This document shows, piece by piece, positions 6,120-16,205 of a stretch of DNA of 64,000 bases; the stretch's first letter is position 1; each line of letters starts with the position of its first letter. The DNA lies in contig JAIORK010000008.1 in the NCBI GenBank assembly GCA_021108215.1, positions 62,001-126,000 on the forward strand. The letters are read 5' to 3'. The DNA comes from a bacterium (GTDB taxonomy: Bacteria; Oederibacteriota; JAAXVQ01; JAUVAV01). Made by a program: the position numbers and the translations under genes. The notes under the pieces were generated by a model. That model made no database searches, had not been told where the DNA came from, and was given only the letters and a program-made list of their open reading frames with translations.

Positions 6120-8255
6120 TTGCGAAACGAAGCCATTGAACGACGCACAATTCTTTTTATACTCGGCTTCGGAGCGCTACTTACGATTCTAACGACACGT
6201 CTTTTCTACCTACAAATTATACAACACCAACATCTTTCGCAACTCGCCCTCCGACAACAGGAACGTACGATTGAGATCCAACCGGCGCGGGGCCGGATCT
6301 TTGATCGTGAGGGTCGTTCTTTGGCATTGAACCGCCAATCCAGTTCTTTTTATGCTGTGCCGGGAGAAATAAAAAATCCCAAAGCTGTGGCAACTAAATT
6401 ATCCAGGACGCTGGGCGTTTCTCAGGGTCGGCTGGAGCGGCGCTTTCGCAGTCGCAAGGCATTTGTCTGGATTAAACGCAAGGTAGGCGATCAGGTTGCC
6501 AAGCAGGTGGACGGGCTGGGGATTGCGGGGGTGCATGAACTCAAAGAAACCACCCGGGTTTATCCGGAAGGCAAGCTGGCCTGCCACATACTGGGATTTG
6601 TCGGGATGGATAATCAGGGTTTGGGCGGTGTGGAACTGAAATTTGACAGTGCCATCCGGGGGCAAAGCGGGTGGATACGAATTAATCGCGATGCCAAGGG
6701 ACGCAGGCTGCCGACCGCGACACGGGTGCACAAGCAGTCACAATCCGGTCAGGATGTCTATCTGACAATTGACAAAGTCATCCAGCATATTGCTGAGCGG
6801 GAATTGGGGCGCGCGATGACTGAGAGCCGCGCCAAGGCGGGGTCTGTCGTGATTATGAATTCGAAAACCGGTGAGGTTCTGGCCATGGCCAATAAACCGG
6901 ATTTTGATCCCAATTATTTTAATCGTGTTAAAGCGGATCACCGGCGCAATCGTGCGATCACCGATGTGTATGAACCTGGCTCCACCATGAAAATTGTGGC
7001 TGCTTCAGCAGCGCTGGAAGAAGGGGTCTATCTGGACGCGGATATTATTGATTGTGAAAACGGCCGGGCAAAATTTTATGGCATGACGGTTCGGGACCAC
7101 GAACCGCGCGGACGATTAACCTTTCGGGATGTGATCGTGTATTCGAGTAACATTGGTGCTGTGAAAATCGGGATCCGTCTGGGTGCAAAAAAAATGGCGC
7201 AGTATTTACAAATGTACGGTTTTGGGAAACCGACTGGTATTGAGCTGCCCGGGGAGTCGAGGGGGATTGTAAAGCCATTTGCCAAGTGGAAGCGATGGAC
7301 GGAAGCTTCGGTACCTTTCGGGCAGGGCATGGCAGTGACTTCCATTCAATTGATGGCGGCGTATACTGCGATTGCAAATAATGGCCGGGTGTTAAAACCC
7401 TGGATTATCAAGGAAATGCGCCATCCGGATGAAATCCGCACCAAGGTTGGAAAAACAGAATATCAGTCGCAGGTGGTATCACCGGGAACAGCGGCTGCAA
7501 TGCGCAGTATTTTACGGGACGTGGTGGTGCGGGGGTCAGGTGTGGCTGCCGGGTTGGATAATTATCAGGTGGCCGGCAAAACCGGCACAGCACAAAAACC
7601 GCTTTCCAATGGTCGCGGTTATGACCCGGTTTATCATGTTGCATCATTTATTGGTTTTTTTCCGGCAGATGAACCGGAATTTTTAATCGGTGTGATGATT
7701 GATGCGCCCCAGGGTGTCCAATGGGGCGGGGTGGTGGCAGGACCGGTTTTTCGGAAAATCAGCCGGAAGCTGGTGTCTTATCTCGGCATTCCGCCCGGAC
7801 CCCAGAAAGTTTATGCATTTGCCAAGGATTATGAAAAAGATCCCATGGTGCAATTAGAGGGGATCGTTCGTGTTCCTAAGGTGACAGGGCTCAGTGTGAG
7901 GGAATCCAAAGCGGTATTGAAAAAAGAGGGGTTGCTCCCAGTTTGTCTGGGCAAGGGGACGCAGGTGGTGAGTCAGCGTCCGTTTGCCGATCAGTGGAGC
8001 AATCGTGATTCGCGTGTGATTTTATATATGGCGGATTCGGAGGGGGTAACGGTTTCGGAAGCGACACTGACGAAGAGTATTGTACCCAACCTTTCGGGAC
8101 AGAGCATGCGCAATGCACTTTTGATATTGGAGCAATACGGATTGCATGCAGATATTTCAGGAAGCGGTGTGGTGAAACACCAGGACCCTAAACCGTATGC
8201 CAGGATCAGTCTGGGAGAACATTGTTCGATTGTGTGTGAGGACCCGGAGGAATGA
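6120..8255 (+). CDS. ftsI: peptidoglycan transpeptidase FtsI/PBP2B-type with PASTA domains
   Basis: A 711-residue class B penicillin-binding protein. A transmembrane helix lies at about 9-27, then the dimerisation domain beginning PARGRIFDREG, then the transpeptidase with S-x-x-K in EPGSTMKIV, S-x-N in YSSNIG and K-T-G in AGKTGTAQ. Two PASTA repeats (about 580-705) make it SpoVD-like. It cross-links septal peptidoglycan with FtsW. A TTG at 6120 is the only start between the upstream in-frame stop at 6105 and the transmembrane helix; a GGGGG run lies close upstream. The first 150 bases differ in codon style from the rest. It overlaps murE. Confidence 0.95.
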   Translation: MRNEAIERRTILFILGFGALLTILTTRLFYLQIIQHQHLSQLALRQQERTIEIQPARGRIFDREGRSLALNRQSSSFYAVPGEIKNPKAVATKLSRTLGVSQGRLERRFRSRKAFVWIKRKVGDQVAKQVDGLGIAGVHELKETTRVYPEGKLACHILGFVGMDNQGLGGVELKFDSAIRGQSGWIRINRDAKGRRLPTATRVHKQSQSGQDVYLTIDKVIQHIAERELGRAMTESRAKAGSVVIMNSKTGEVLAMANKPDFDPNYFNRVKADHRRNRAITDVYEPGSTMKIVAASAALEEGVYLDADIIDCENGRAKFYGMTVRDHEPRGRLTFRDVIVYSSNIGAVKIGIRLGAKKMAQYLQMYGFGKPTGIELPGESRGIVKPFAKWKRWTEASVPFGQGMAVTSIQLMAAYTAIANNGRVLKPWIIKEMRHPDEIRTKVGKTEYQSQVVSPGTAAAMRSILRDVVVRGSGVAAGLDNYQVAGKTGTAQKPLSNGRGYDPVYHVASFIGFFPADEPEFLIGVMIDAPQGVQWGGVVAGPVFRKISRKLVSYLGIPPGPQKVYAFAKDYEKDPMVQLEGIVRVPKVTGLSVRESKAVLKKEGLLPVCLGKGTQVVSQRPFADQWSNRDSRVILYMADSEGVTVSEATLTKSIVPNLSGQSMRNALLILEQYGLHADISGSGVVKHQDPKPYARISLGEHCSIVCEDPEE

Positions 8256-9808
8256 GTATGACCCAAGTGCCCCTGTCATTGTTGGCAGCCGCCTTACCGG
8301 CGGCGGTGTTGTCGGGTAAGGCGGATCATATGATTACAGCCATTGCGGATGATTCCCGGAAGGTCCAAGCGGGTGCGCTTTATGCCTGTCTTCGCGGAGC
8401 GCGCTATGATGGACATGCATTTGCAGCGGATGCGGTCGTTGCCGGGGCCAGGGCATTGCTGGTGGACAAACCGGTGAAGGGGATTGACCGGCATGCGGTG
8501 GGTGTGATCACCGTGAAAAATGTTGCTCAAACACTGAAATGGCTGGCACCCCTATTTTACAATTATCCCAGTTTGGCACTGCGGATGGTCGGGATTACCG
8601 GGACAAATGGTAAGACAACGGTGACTTATTTACTGCGCGCTATTTTGGAAAAATCCGGAATGCGGCAGGGACGAAAAAGCCAGGTGGGTCTTTTGGGGAC
8701 GATTCACCATGTGATTGCGGGAAAAATTATACCAGCGAAGAATACGACGCCCATGGCCTGGGATGTTCAACGTTTTTTGGCGGAAATGGTAAGCCAACAC
8801 TGTCAAGCCGCCGTGATGGAGGTATCTTCTCATGCCCTGGCGGAAGACCGCGTCTGCGGGTGTGACTTTGATGTTGCGGTGTATACGAATTTAACCCCCG
8901 AACATCTGGATTATCATAAGACCATGGCGGCTTATGCCAGGACAAAACGGAAATTATTTTCTTCGCTGGGCAGGCCGGGTCTGAAAAAAAGTAAACGCTT
9001 TGCAGTGATTAACCTGGATGACCCGCATGCCGGTATGATGATGCAGGCGGCCAAAGGCGCGAAGGTGATTACCTACGGGATGACGTCCCGGGCAAAGGTC
9101 ACAGCACACGCGATCAAGCTGGGTCCGGACGGGACACGATTTTTATTGAAAAGCGCGTCCCAAAAGATTCCGGTCCGGCTGCGTCTTTTGGGACGCTACA
9201 ATTTGAGCAATGCCCTGGCTGCGGCAGCGGCGGCGCAGGCAATGGGTGTACCGCTGAAAAAAATCAAACAGGGATTGGAATCCATGATTGCGGTGAGCGG
9301 CCGGATGGAGCGCGTTCCCGGTCTGCAGAAATTCAATGTGGTGGTGGATTACGCACATACACCGGATGCATTGAAAAATGCTTTGCAGGCCATTCGGGAG
9401 ACTACCGCAGGCCGGGTTATTCTGGTTTTTGGCTGCGGCGGGAACCGCGACGTTTCCAAGCGGGCGCCCATGGGGCGGCTGGCAGTTGAACTGGCCGAGG
9501 TGGTGGTTATCACCTCGGATAATCCCCGCCGCGAGGACCCGGAAAAAATTATCAAAGATATTCTCGTCGGGTGTCAGGTCAGGACAAAGCGCGGCGCTCA
9601 GGCAGACAAGGTATTGGTGGTGCAGGACCGGTCCCGGGCAATCAGAAGGGCCCTGGCCCTGGCCCAGCCCAAAGATACGGTTTTGATTGCGGGTAAGGGG
9701 CATGAAGCCTATCAGATTTTAAAAGACAAGACCATTGCGTGTGATGATCGCAGCATTGCCCGTGAAAGCATCAAGCAATTCATCCGGAGGAAATCATGGA
9801 AGGCATGA
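8252..9808 (+). CDS. murE: UDP-MurNAc-L-Ala-D-Glu:meso-diaminopimelate ligase
   Basis: A 518-residue Mur ligase. The P-loop GITGTNGKTTVTYLL starts near residue 115, with a central domain (NLTPEHLDYH) and a C-terminal domain carrying DNPRREDP. The DNPR motif marks meso-DAP specificity rather than L-lysine. It adds the third residue to the peptidoglycan stem peptide in the cytoplasm. The start overlaps the ftsI stop in ATGA; a second ATG lies 6 bases downstream. It overlaps murF by 13 bases. Confidence 0.96.
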   Translation: MSMTQVPLSLLAAALPAAVLSGKADHMITAIADDSRKVQAGALYACLRGARYDGHAFAADAVVAGARALLVDKPVKGIDRHAVGVITVKNVAQTLKWLAPLFYNYPSLALRMVGITGTNGKTTVTYLLRAILEKSGMRQGRKSQVGLLGTIHHVIAGKIIPAKNTTPMAWDVQRFLAEMVSQHCQAAVMEVSSHALAEDRVCGCDFDVAVYTNLTPEHLDYHKTMAAYARTKRKLFSSLGRPGLKKSKRFAVINLDDPHAGMMMQAAKGAKVITYGMTSRAKVTAHAIKLGPDGTRFLLKSASQKIPVRLRLLGRYNLSNALAAAAAAQAMGVPLKKIKQGLESMIAVSGRMERVPGLQKFNVVVDYAHTPDALKNALQAIRETTAGRVILVFGCGGNRDVSKRAPMGRLAVELAEVVVITSDNPRREDPEKIIKDILVGCQVRTKRGAQADKVLVVQDRSRAIRRALALAQPKDTVLIAGKGHEAYQILKDKTIACDDRSIARESIKQFIRRKSWKA

Positions 9809-11169
9809 CATTAGGGAAAATTGCCAATGCAGTACAAGGCCGGTTGGTCAATGTGCCGCGTAACCGCAAGGTGACCGGGGTTTCCATTGATTCACGTACG
9901 GTTCGTTCCGGGCAGCTTTTTGTCGCGCTGGCCGGCACACAGACTGATGGACATGATTATATGGAAGTTGCTGTTGCGGGCGGTGCGGTGGCGGGGATTT
10001 GTCAAAAAGCGATGGGAAAACTTCCTTATATTAAAGTTCGCAATGCGCGCAAAGCGCTGGGTGACTTGGCCGCTGCCTATCGACAGCTCTTTCCCTCCCT
10101 CCGGGTGGCGGCCATTACCGGCAGCAGCGGAAAGACCGTAACCAAGGAAATGCTGGCGGTGATACTCAACAAGCGGAGTAAAGTCCTGGAGAGTGAAGGT
10201 AATTTTAACAATGATCTGGGGCTGCCTTTGACGCTTTTTAATCTTGCGCTGCGGCATAAAATTGCGGTGGTAGAAATGGGAATGAATGCGCCGGGAGAGA
10301 TCCGGCGGTTGGCTCGGATTGCGTTGCCGGAAGTGGGCATCCTTACAAATATCGGTGATGCCCACTTGGGAAATTTTACGAGCAAACGCGCTCTGGCCAA
10401 TGCCAAACTGGAGCTGGTCCAGGAATTGAACGATGGGGGAACTGCGGTTTTAAATGCAGATGATCCTTATTTGAATAAGGCAGCGGAAAAATGCGAGCGT
10501 GTTCTGACTTTCGGCATGCATCCCCGGGCCGATGTCCGCGTGGTTTCGGCAGGTGTTCACTTGAACGGGACCCGTGTTGTACTCGCTTTTGCCGATCAAA
10601 AAGAGGAATTTCGCATGAAGGTGTTGGGTGTCCATCAAGCCTGGAATGCGGCGGCAGCCGTGGCAGGTGCAATTGCCATGGGAATTGGTTTTGATTCGGC
10701 GTGTGCCGCTTTGGAAGGGTTTCGGAACATGACCCGGATGCGGCTTGAACTGCTGCGCATTGGACAGCATCGTATTATCAATGATGCTTACAACAGCAAT
10801 CCGCAATCTGCGGTGGCAGCGCTGAAACTTCTGGCTGAATTGCCCTCGCCGGGTAAAAAATATTTTATTGCCGGGTCCATGCTTGAGTTGGGTCGGCATT
10901 CAGGCGACGCGCACCGTGAATTGGGACATCAAGCCGCGATGCTGGGTGTGGATGGTTTAGTTACCGTAGGGAGTGAAGCGCGCAGTATTGCTGTTGGTGC
11001 CCGGCGCGCCGGCGGCATTCGGTGGATTACCAAATTAGATGGGGTCCATGAGGTCGCAGAAGCCTTGCGGCCCCAGTTGAGCCTGCAGGGGGACCTGATT
11101 TTGGTGAAAGGCTCGCGGGGCATTGGATTGGAACAATTTGTTGATGATCTCAGAAGGAGGACCGCGTAG
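9796..11169 (+). CDS. murF: UDP-MurNAc-tripeptide:D-Ala-D-Ala ligase
   Basis: A 457-residue MurF. The N-terminal domain has VSIDSRTVRSGQLFVALAG. The P-loop reads AITGSSGKTVTKEML, with TNIGDAHLGNF and the C-terminal INDAYNSNPQS. It attaches the D-Ala-D-Ala dipeptide to the nucleotide-linked tripeptide. The start is ATG 9796 with GGAGG 5 bases before it, inside the end of murE. Confidence 0.96.
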   Translation: MEGMTLGKIANAVQGRLVNVPRNRKVTGVSIDSRTVRSGQLFVALAGTQTDGHDYMEVAVAGGAVAGICQKAMGKLPYIKVRNARKALGDLAAAYRQLFPSLRVAAITGSSGKTVTKEMLAVILNKRSKVLESEGNFNNDLGLPLTLFNLALRHKIAVVEMGMNAPGEIRRLARIALPEVGILTNIGDAHLGNFTSKRALANAKLELVQELNDGGTAVLNADDPYLNKAAEKCERVLTFGMHPRADVRVVSAGVHLNGTRVVLAFADQKEEFRMKVLGVHQAWNAAAAVAGAIAMGIGFDSACAALEGFRNMTRMRLELLRIGQHRIINDAYNSNPQSAVAALKLLAELPSPGKKYFIAGSMLELGRHSGDAHRELGHQAAMLGVDGLVTVGSEARSIAVGARRAGGIRWITKLDGVHEVAEALRPQLSLQGDLILVKGSRGIGLEQFVDDLRRRTA

Positions 11170-11395
11170 CAAACCATTGTGCTGATGGTTGAATGTTGAA
11201 TGGGCGACATACTTGCGACGTTACGATAACGACGACAGCGCTGCCCAGTACCTTACCGACACCACGCGAACGTTTTCCACCGACGCGAACGACTATGACG
11301 ATACAGACGCTATATAAAATCATTCAACATTCAATTATCAGCATAATCAAAGTGGTTGCAAGGCAGGTCGTTTATGACAGGAGGGTGGTTGAAAC
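11170..11395. other. murF-mraY gap with a 132-bp-spaced inverted repeat
   Basis: This is the only sizeable gap in the middle of the dcw operon. TTGAATGTTGAATG at 11189-11202 is repeated as its reverse complement at 11321-11334. Between them lies an ACG/CGA-rich stretch (11215-11310) unlike neighbouring sequence. A 76-codon frame across it resembles no protein. The layout suggests a small inserted element, but no target duplication was identified. Confidence 0.5.
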
Positions 11396-12481
11396 GTGCT
11401 TTATTATTTTCTCTATCCATTAGCGGATATCTGGACAGGCTTTAATGTTTTTCGATACATCACATTCCGTTCTGTGTATGCGGCACTAACCGCGTTTTTG
11501 GTGTGCTTGCTGTTGGGTCCGGTGATCATCCGTATGCTGCGCAAGCGCGGGATCGGTCAAAATATCCGCAAGGACGGTCCGGACCGTCATCAAAAAAAAG
11601 CCGGGACACCGACCATGGGCGGTTTGATCATCCTGCCGGCGATTCTGCTGAGCATCGGCTTGTGGGCGCGGTGGGAATATTCAGGCATGTGGATTGTGAC
11701 CATTGCATTGGTTTGGTTCGGGATGGTCGGTTTTTTGGATGATTATTTGAAAATAATCAAAAAACAGTCTCAGGGTTTGATTGCAAAAAAGAAACTGGTC
11801 CTCCAGCTGGTCGGGAGCGGCCTGATTATGCTGCTGTTCCTTTACTGGAATCAGGCTTGGGCACAGCGCGCCAGCATCAACCTGCCTTTTTTCAGTCAAT
11901 CGGTGGACTTGCCGGTCTGGATATATTTTATTTTGGGTGTCTTGGTAATCACGTATGCCAGCAATGCGGTGAATCTGACCGATGGGTTGGACGGACTGGC
12001 GATCGGATCGCTGGCCCTGGTGGCCGGAACGTTTACGGTCATGAGCTATTTAGTCACGCATGTGAAATTTGCCGGTTATTTGAAAATTATTTTAATTCCC
12101 GGCGGAGCTGAACTCACTGTGGTGTGCAGTGCCATGGTCGGTGCAGCGCTGGGCTTCTTATGGTTTAATACGCATCCGGCCGAAATTTTTATGGGAGATA
12201 CAGGCTCGCTTTCTCTCGGGGGCGTCTTGGGAACCCTGGCGGTATTGATTAAACAGGAAGTTCTGTTGGTGATTGTCGGCGGTATTTTTGTCGCAGAGGT
12301 CCTTTCGGTGATTCTGCAGGTGGGGTCGTTTAAGTTGACCGGAAAACGGATTTTTCTGATGGCGCCTTTGCATCATCATTTTGAGATGAAAGGGTGGTCT
12401 GAACCGAAAATTATTGTGCGTTTTTGGATCGTAGGCATCATGCTGGCGGTCATTGCTTTAAGTACGCTCAAACTGCGTTGA
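11396..12481 (+). CDS. mraY: phospho-MurNAc-pentapeptide transferase
   Basis: A 361-residue polytopic membrane enzyme that makes lipid I from UDP-MurNAc-pentapeptide and undecaprenyl phosphate. Typical MraY segments are KKAGTPTMGGLIIL, FLDDYLKIIKK, NAVNLTDGLDGLAIG, EIFMGDTGSLSLGG and MAPLHHHFEMKGW near the C-terminus. It uses a GTG start at 11396, with AGGAGGG about 11 bases upstream. Confidence 0.96.
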   Translation: MLYYFLYPLADIWTGFNVFRYITFRSVYAALTAFLVCLLLGPVIIRMLRKRGIGQNIRKDGPDRHQKKAGTPTMGGLIILPAILLSIGLWARWEYSGMWIVTIALVWFGMVGFLDDYLKIIKKQSQGLIAKKKLVLQLVGSGLIMLLFLYWNQAWAQRASINLPFFSQSVDLPVWIYFILGVLVITYASNAVNLTDGLDGLAIGSLALVAGTFTVMSYLVTHVKFAGYLKIILIPGGAELTVVCSAMVGAALGFLWFNTHPAEIFMGDTGSLSLGGVLGTLAVLIKQEVLLVIVGGIFVAEVLSVILQVGSFKLTGKRIFLMAPLHHHFEMKGWSEPKIIVRFWIVGIMLAVIALSTLKLR

Positions 12482-12509
12482 CCGGCTATTTGGAAAATGG
12501 AGACAGTTG

Positions 12510-13892
12510 ATGAAAGAAAAAATTGAAGTCAAAGATAAATCGGTCTTGATTATTGGTATGGCGCGCAGCGGCTGCGCGGCGGCACGCTTGCTGCATGCGC
12601 AAGGTGCCAAGGTAACCATTACCGATATCAAACCGGCGGAGGAACTGGAATCCGCGATTGAGGCATTGACACCTTTGGGAATCACCATTGAGACGGGCGG
12701 CCATAATCCGGAGAGCCTTAAAACAGCGGAACTGGTCGTGATCTCACCCGGTGTGCCGGCCGCCCAGCCGGTGGTGCAGGAAGCGGAAAATCTCAAGATC
12801 GAGATGATCTCCGAATTGGAACTGGCATATAATTTTTGTGATAATAAAATTGCGGCAATCACCGGGACCAACGGCAAAACCACAACTGTTCATCTTTTGG
12901 ATGCCATGCTGCGGGATGCCGGTATTTCCTGTGTGATGGCGGGTAATATGGGGAGACCTTTTTCCGAGGTCGTGCTTGATCTTTCAAAAAATACAATAGT
13001 GATTCTGGAAGTTTCCAGCTTTCAGCTGGAAAGAATAAAAAATTTTCGGGCCAATGTGGCGGCTATTCTCAACGTCACGCCCGACCATTTGGACCGGTAC
13101 ACCGGCATGCAGGCTTATGTAGAAGCCAAGACCCGGATTGTCCGGTCACAACAGTCAAGTGACGTTTTAATTCTCAATGGCGAGGATAAATATACCCCCT
13201 TGCTGGTCAATCAAGCATCCGGCCGGCTTTTGACGTTTTCCGCACTGCGTCCACCGGAGATTGAAGGGACCTGGGTGGAACGCGGGAAAATTTTTTACCG
13301 GCTGTTCGGGCTCGGTCAGGATGAAATGATGTTGGCCGATGAAATGCTGATACCCGGACCGCATAATCTTGAGAACGCCTTGGCGGCCATTGCCATGGGT
13401 TTGAGCCTGGGGATCGGTGCGAAAAATATGGTTAAAACATTGCGTCAGTTTCGCGGTGTGCCGCATCGGTTGGAACCGGTTAAGCGGTCCCGCGGCATTT
13501 GGTTTATTAATGATTCCAAGGGAACCAATGTGGATGCGGTGGAAAAGGCGCTGCAAAGTTACAAGTCGCCGGTGATTTTGATTTTGGGCGGCCGGGATAA
13601 AAACGGAGATTTTCGCCGGTTGCGGGAATTGATACTGCAACGCGCCAGAGCGGTGGTGGTCATGGGTGAAGCAGCCAAGACCATTGCGGAGCAGCTCGAA
13701 GGCACGGTACAGATTATTCATGAAAATGAATTGGGCGGAGCAGTTCATGCGGCGGTAAGCATAGCGAGTGAGGGTGATGTGGTGTTGTTCTCGCCCGGGT
13801 GTGCAAGTTTTGATCAATTTAAAAATTTTGAGGAACGGGGCGAGACTTTCAAGCAGCTGGTGGAAGAGATGGCCCAAGTGACGGGAGACTAG
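12510..13892 (+). CDS. murD: UDP-MurNAc-L-Ala:D-glutamate ligase
   Basis: A 460-residue Mur ligase. It opens with a Rossmann-like VLIIGMARSGCAAARLL, has the P-loop AITGTNGKTTTVHLL, NVTPDHLDRY and a C-terminal INDSKGTNVDAVEKAL. ATG 12510 is preferred over TTG 12507 because GGAG lies 7 bases before it. It adds D-Glu to UDP-MurNAc-L-Ala. Confidence 0.96.
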   Translation: MKEKIEVKDKSVLIIGMARSGCAAARLLHAQGAKVTITDIKPAEELESAIEALTPLGITIETGGHNPESLKTAELVVISPGVPAAQPVVQEAENLKIEMISELELAYNFCDNKIAAITGTNGKTTTVHLLDAMLRDAGISCVMAGNMGRPFSEVVLDLSKNTIVILEVSSFQLERIKNFRANVAAILNVTPDHLDRYTGMQAYVEAKTRIVRSQQSSDVLILNGEDKYTPLLVNQASGRLLTFSALRPPEIEGTWVERGKIFYRLFGLGQDEMMLADEMLIPGPHNLENALAAIAMGLSLGIGAKNMVKTLRQFRGVPHRLEPVKRSRGIWFINDSKGTNVDAVEKALQSYKSPVILILGGRDKNGDFRRLRELILQRARAVVVMGEAAKTIAEQLEGTVQIIHENELGGAVHAAVSIASEGDVVLFSPGCASFDQFKNFEERGETFKQLVEEMAQVTGD

Positions 13893-13929
13893 GCAATGTT
13901 TTTTTGCGGGCAGCTCATGGGGGCGCAAG

Positions 13930-15048
13930 ATGGAGACTAGACGGGAAATGCGCGGCAATATTGATATCACGTTTTTGGCACTGACAGCCATTTTAGTCGG
14001 TATCGGCCTGATTATGGTTTATTCTTCGTCGACCATTTTGGCGATGAAAAATTTTGGTGATTCCTATTTTTTCATCAAGCGTCAAATGGTATGGGCAACC
14101 ATGGGATTTATCGCTCTTTTGGTGATTGCACGGTATCCCTATGCGTCGCTGCGTAAGTGGATCAAACCGGCAATGGTGATGTGCGGTGTTTTATTGATCG
14201 CGGTCTTGGTACTCTCGATTGGAAAAACCGTTGGGGGTGCCCGGCGTTGGCTTTTTTTTGGACCGATTTCTTTTCAACCGGCTGAATTTTTGAAGGTTGT
14301 ACTCGTGCTTTATATGGCGGATTCCCTGGTGCGCAAAGAAAAAGTCATGGGCTCGTTTGTTCAAGGCGTACTGCCCCATCTGATGGTGTTGGGCGCGATT
14401 TCCATGTTGTTATTAATGCAGCCTGATTTGGGAACGGCGATTATATGTATTCTGGTAGGCGGCGGGATGATTTATCTGGCCGGTGCACGGTTATCGCATT
14501 TGGTCAGTTTGGGGTTGGCCGCACTGCCGGTTATGTTTTTATTAATTTATCAGGTTGATTATCGCCGTCGTCGTCTGGATGCTTTTTTGGATCCCTGGCA
14601 GGAACCTTTGGGCAAAGGGTTTCAGGTGATTCAGTCTTATTTGGCAATGGGAAGCGGGGGGTTGTGGGGAAGGGGTTTATGCGAAAGCCAACAAAAACTT
14701 TTTTATCTTCCTGCACCGCATACGGATTTTATTTTTAGTATTTTAGGTGAGGAATTAGGCTTTGTCGGAACCTTTGGATTGGTGCTCGTTTTTGGTTTTT
14801 TTCTCTGGCGGGGATTTCAGATTGCCCGAAATTGCAAAGACCGCTTTGGAAAACTGCTGGCCCTGGGGCTGGTGCTTTTGCTGGGTGTGCAGATTGTCAT
14901 TAATATGGGTGTGACTACGGGTCTGGTTCCCACCAAGGGGACCACGCTGCCGCTGATCAGTACCGGCGGGTCCTCGCTCTTTTTTTCGATGGTGGCAATC
15001 GGCATCTTGCTCTCGATATCCCGTTACCATCCGCAGGAGCAGGGATGA
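13930..15048 (+). CDS. ftsW: septal peptidoglycan glycosyltransferase FtsW
   Basis: A 372-residue SEDS polytopic membrane protein with about ten hydrophobic segments. SEDS signatures include GLIMVYSSST near the N-terminus, GGARRWLFFGPISFQPAE and, near the C-terminus, TGLVPTKGTTLPLISTGGSS. It polymerises lipid II with FtsI. Its stop overlaps the murG start in ATGA. Confidence 0.96.
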   Translation: METRREMRGNIDITFLALTAILVGIGLIMVYSSSTILAMKNFGDSYFFIKRQMVWATMGFIALLVIARYPYASLRKWIKPAMVMCGVLLIAVLVLSIGKTVGGARRWLFFGPISFQPAEFLKVVLVLYMADSLVRKEKVMGSFVQGVLPHLMVLGAISMLLLMQPDLGTAIICILVGGGMIYLAGARLSHLVSLGLAALPVMFLLIYQVDYRRRRLDAFLDPWQEPLGKGFQVIQSYLAMGSGGLWGRGLCESQQKLFYLPAPHTDFIFSILGEELGFVGTFGLVLVFGFFLWRGFQIARNCKDRFGKLLALGLVLLLGVQIVINMGVTTGLVPTKGTTLPLISTGGSSLFFSMVAIGILLSISRYHPQEQG

Positions 15049-16181
15049 CGGCCGCGCCCGGGGTTTATGGCATCTGCGGCGGCGGCACCGGCGGGCATAT
15101 TTTTCCGGCACTGGCTGTGGTCCGGGAATTACAGAAACTGGCGCCGGATGCCAAGGTGTACTATTTTGGGAAAGAGAAGGGGATGGAGGAAGACTTGGCG
15201 CAGCAACGGAAGCTTTCCTTTATTGGTTTAAAGCTCAGCGGCTTGTCCCGTTCTTTGACCTGGAAAAATGCGGTCAGCCTTTGGCAGGCAGGGGCCGGAA
15301 TAGGGCGGGCACGGCACACGATTAATCAAACCGGCATCCAGGCAATCTTGGGGACCGGCGGCTATGTTTGCGGTCCGGTAATGCTGGCCGCAGCCAACTT
15401 GGGAATTCCCAGTATTATTCATGAAAGCAATTTTTTTCCCGGTCTTACCAACCGCTGGTTGGGACGCTGGGTGACGCAGGTGGCAGTGAGCCATGCCCCG
15501 ACGGGAAAACATTTTTCTGCAGATAAAGTGGTGGTCACTGGATTTCCCTTGCGGGAAGGTCTGGATGCGCTTGACCGGGAAAGCGGCTGTAAAGTTTTTG
15601 GTTTGGATCCGGCGCGAAAAATATTATTTGTTTTTCCGGGATCTCAGGCCGCCCGGCGGATTAACCGGGCGATTGCCGATTTACTGCCCCGGTTGAACCA
15701 GGCGCTGCCTGGGTTGCAAATGATTTGGATGACCGGTGAGGCGGATTATGCGATGGCGAAACGCGTTTGCGAAAAAAGCAGTGTGAAGGTATCGTTGCAT
15801 GCTTTTGTTCATGAGGTGCCGCAGGCTTATGCAGCTGCGGATTTGGTCCTGGCCCGGGCCGGTGCGGGGACGATTGCGGAATTATCCACGACCGGGAAAC
15901 CGGCGTTATTGGTTCCTTATCCGCATGCCGCCGCCAACCACCAAGTGCACAATGCCGAGGTGCTGCAAAAATACGGATCGGCTGAGATGATGGAAGATGA
16001 CGGCCTTAATGATGAAACGCTTTTGGCACGGCTGATGAAGGTGTTCAAACGCTTGCGGTATATGAATGATTGTGGTGCGGTGTTACGGGCGGGTTATCCC
16101 AAATACGCAGCGCGTGATCTGGCCGGGATGCTCATTGCACTGGCGGCAAAGAAAACCAAAGAAAGAAGCCGGTTGGGATGA
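15045..16181 (+). CDS. murG: lipid II-forming GlcNAc transferase
   Basis: A 378-residue GT-B enzyme. The N-terminal glycine loop CGGGTGGHIFPALAV, HESNFFPGLTNRWL and the C-terminal ARAGAGTIAEL and PHAAANHQVHNA motifs are all MurG hallmarks. It transfers GlcNAc from UDP-GlcNAc to lipid I at the inner face of the membrane. It overlaps ftsW and precedes murC by 24 bases. Confidence 0.96.
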   Translation: MTAAPGVYGICGGGTGGHIFPALAVVRELQKLAPDAKVYYFGKEKGMEEDLAQQRKLSFIGLKLSGLSRSLTWKNAVSLWQAGAGIGRARHTINQTGIQAILGTGGYVCGPVMLAAANLGIPSIIHESNFFPGLTNRWLGRWVTQVAVSHAPTGKHFSADKVVVTGFPLREGLDALDRESGCKVFGLDPARKILFVFPGSQAARRINRAIADLLPRLNQALPGLQMIWMTGEADYAMAKRVCEKSSVKVSLHAFVHEVPQAYAAADLVLARAGAGTIAELSTTGKPALLVPYPHAAANHQVHNAEVLQKYGSAEMMEDDGLNDETLLARLMKVFKRLRYMNDCGAVLRAGYPKYAARDLAGMLIALAAKKTKERSRLG

Positions 16182-16205
16182 AGCGAAAATTGAAAAGAGA
16201 CGTTT

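Noticed and set aside
11193-11423. 76-codon frame between murF and mraY
   Set aside because: Spans an inverted repeat and runs into mraY in another frame; Thr/Pro-rich, no motif.
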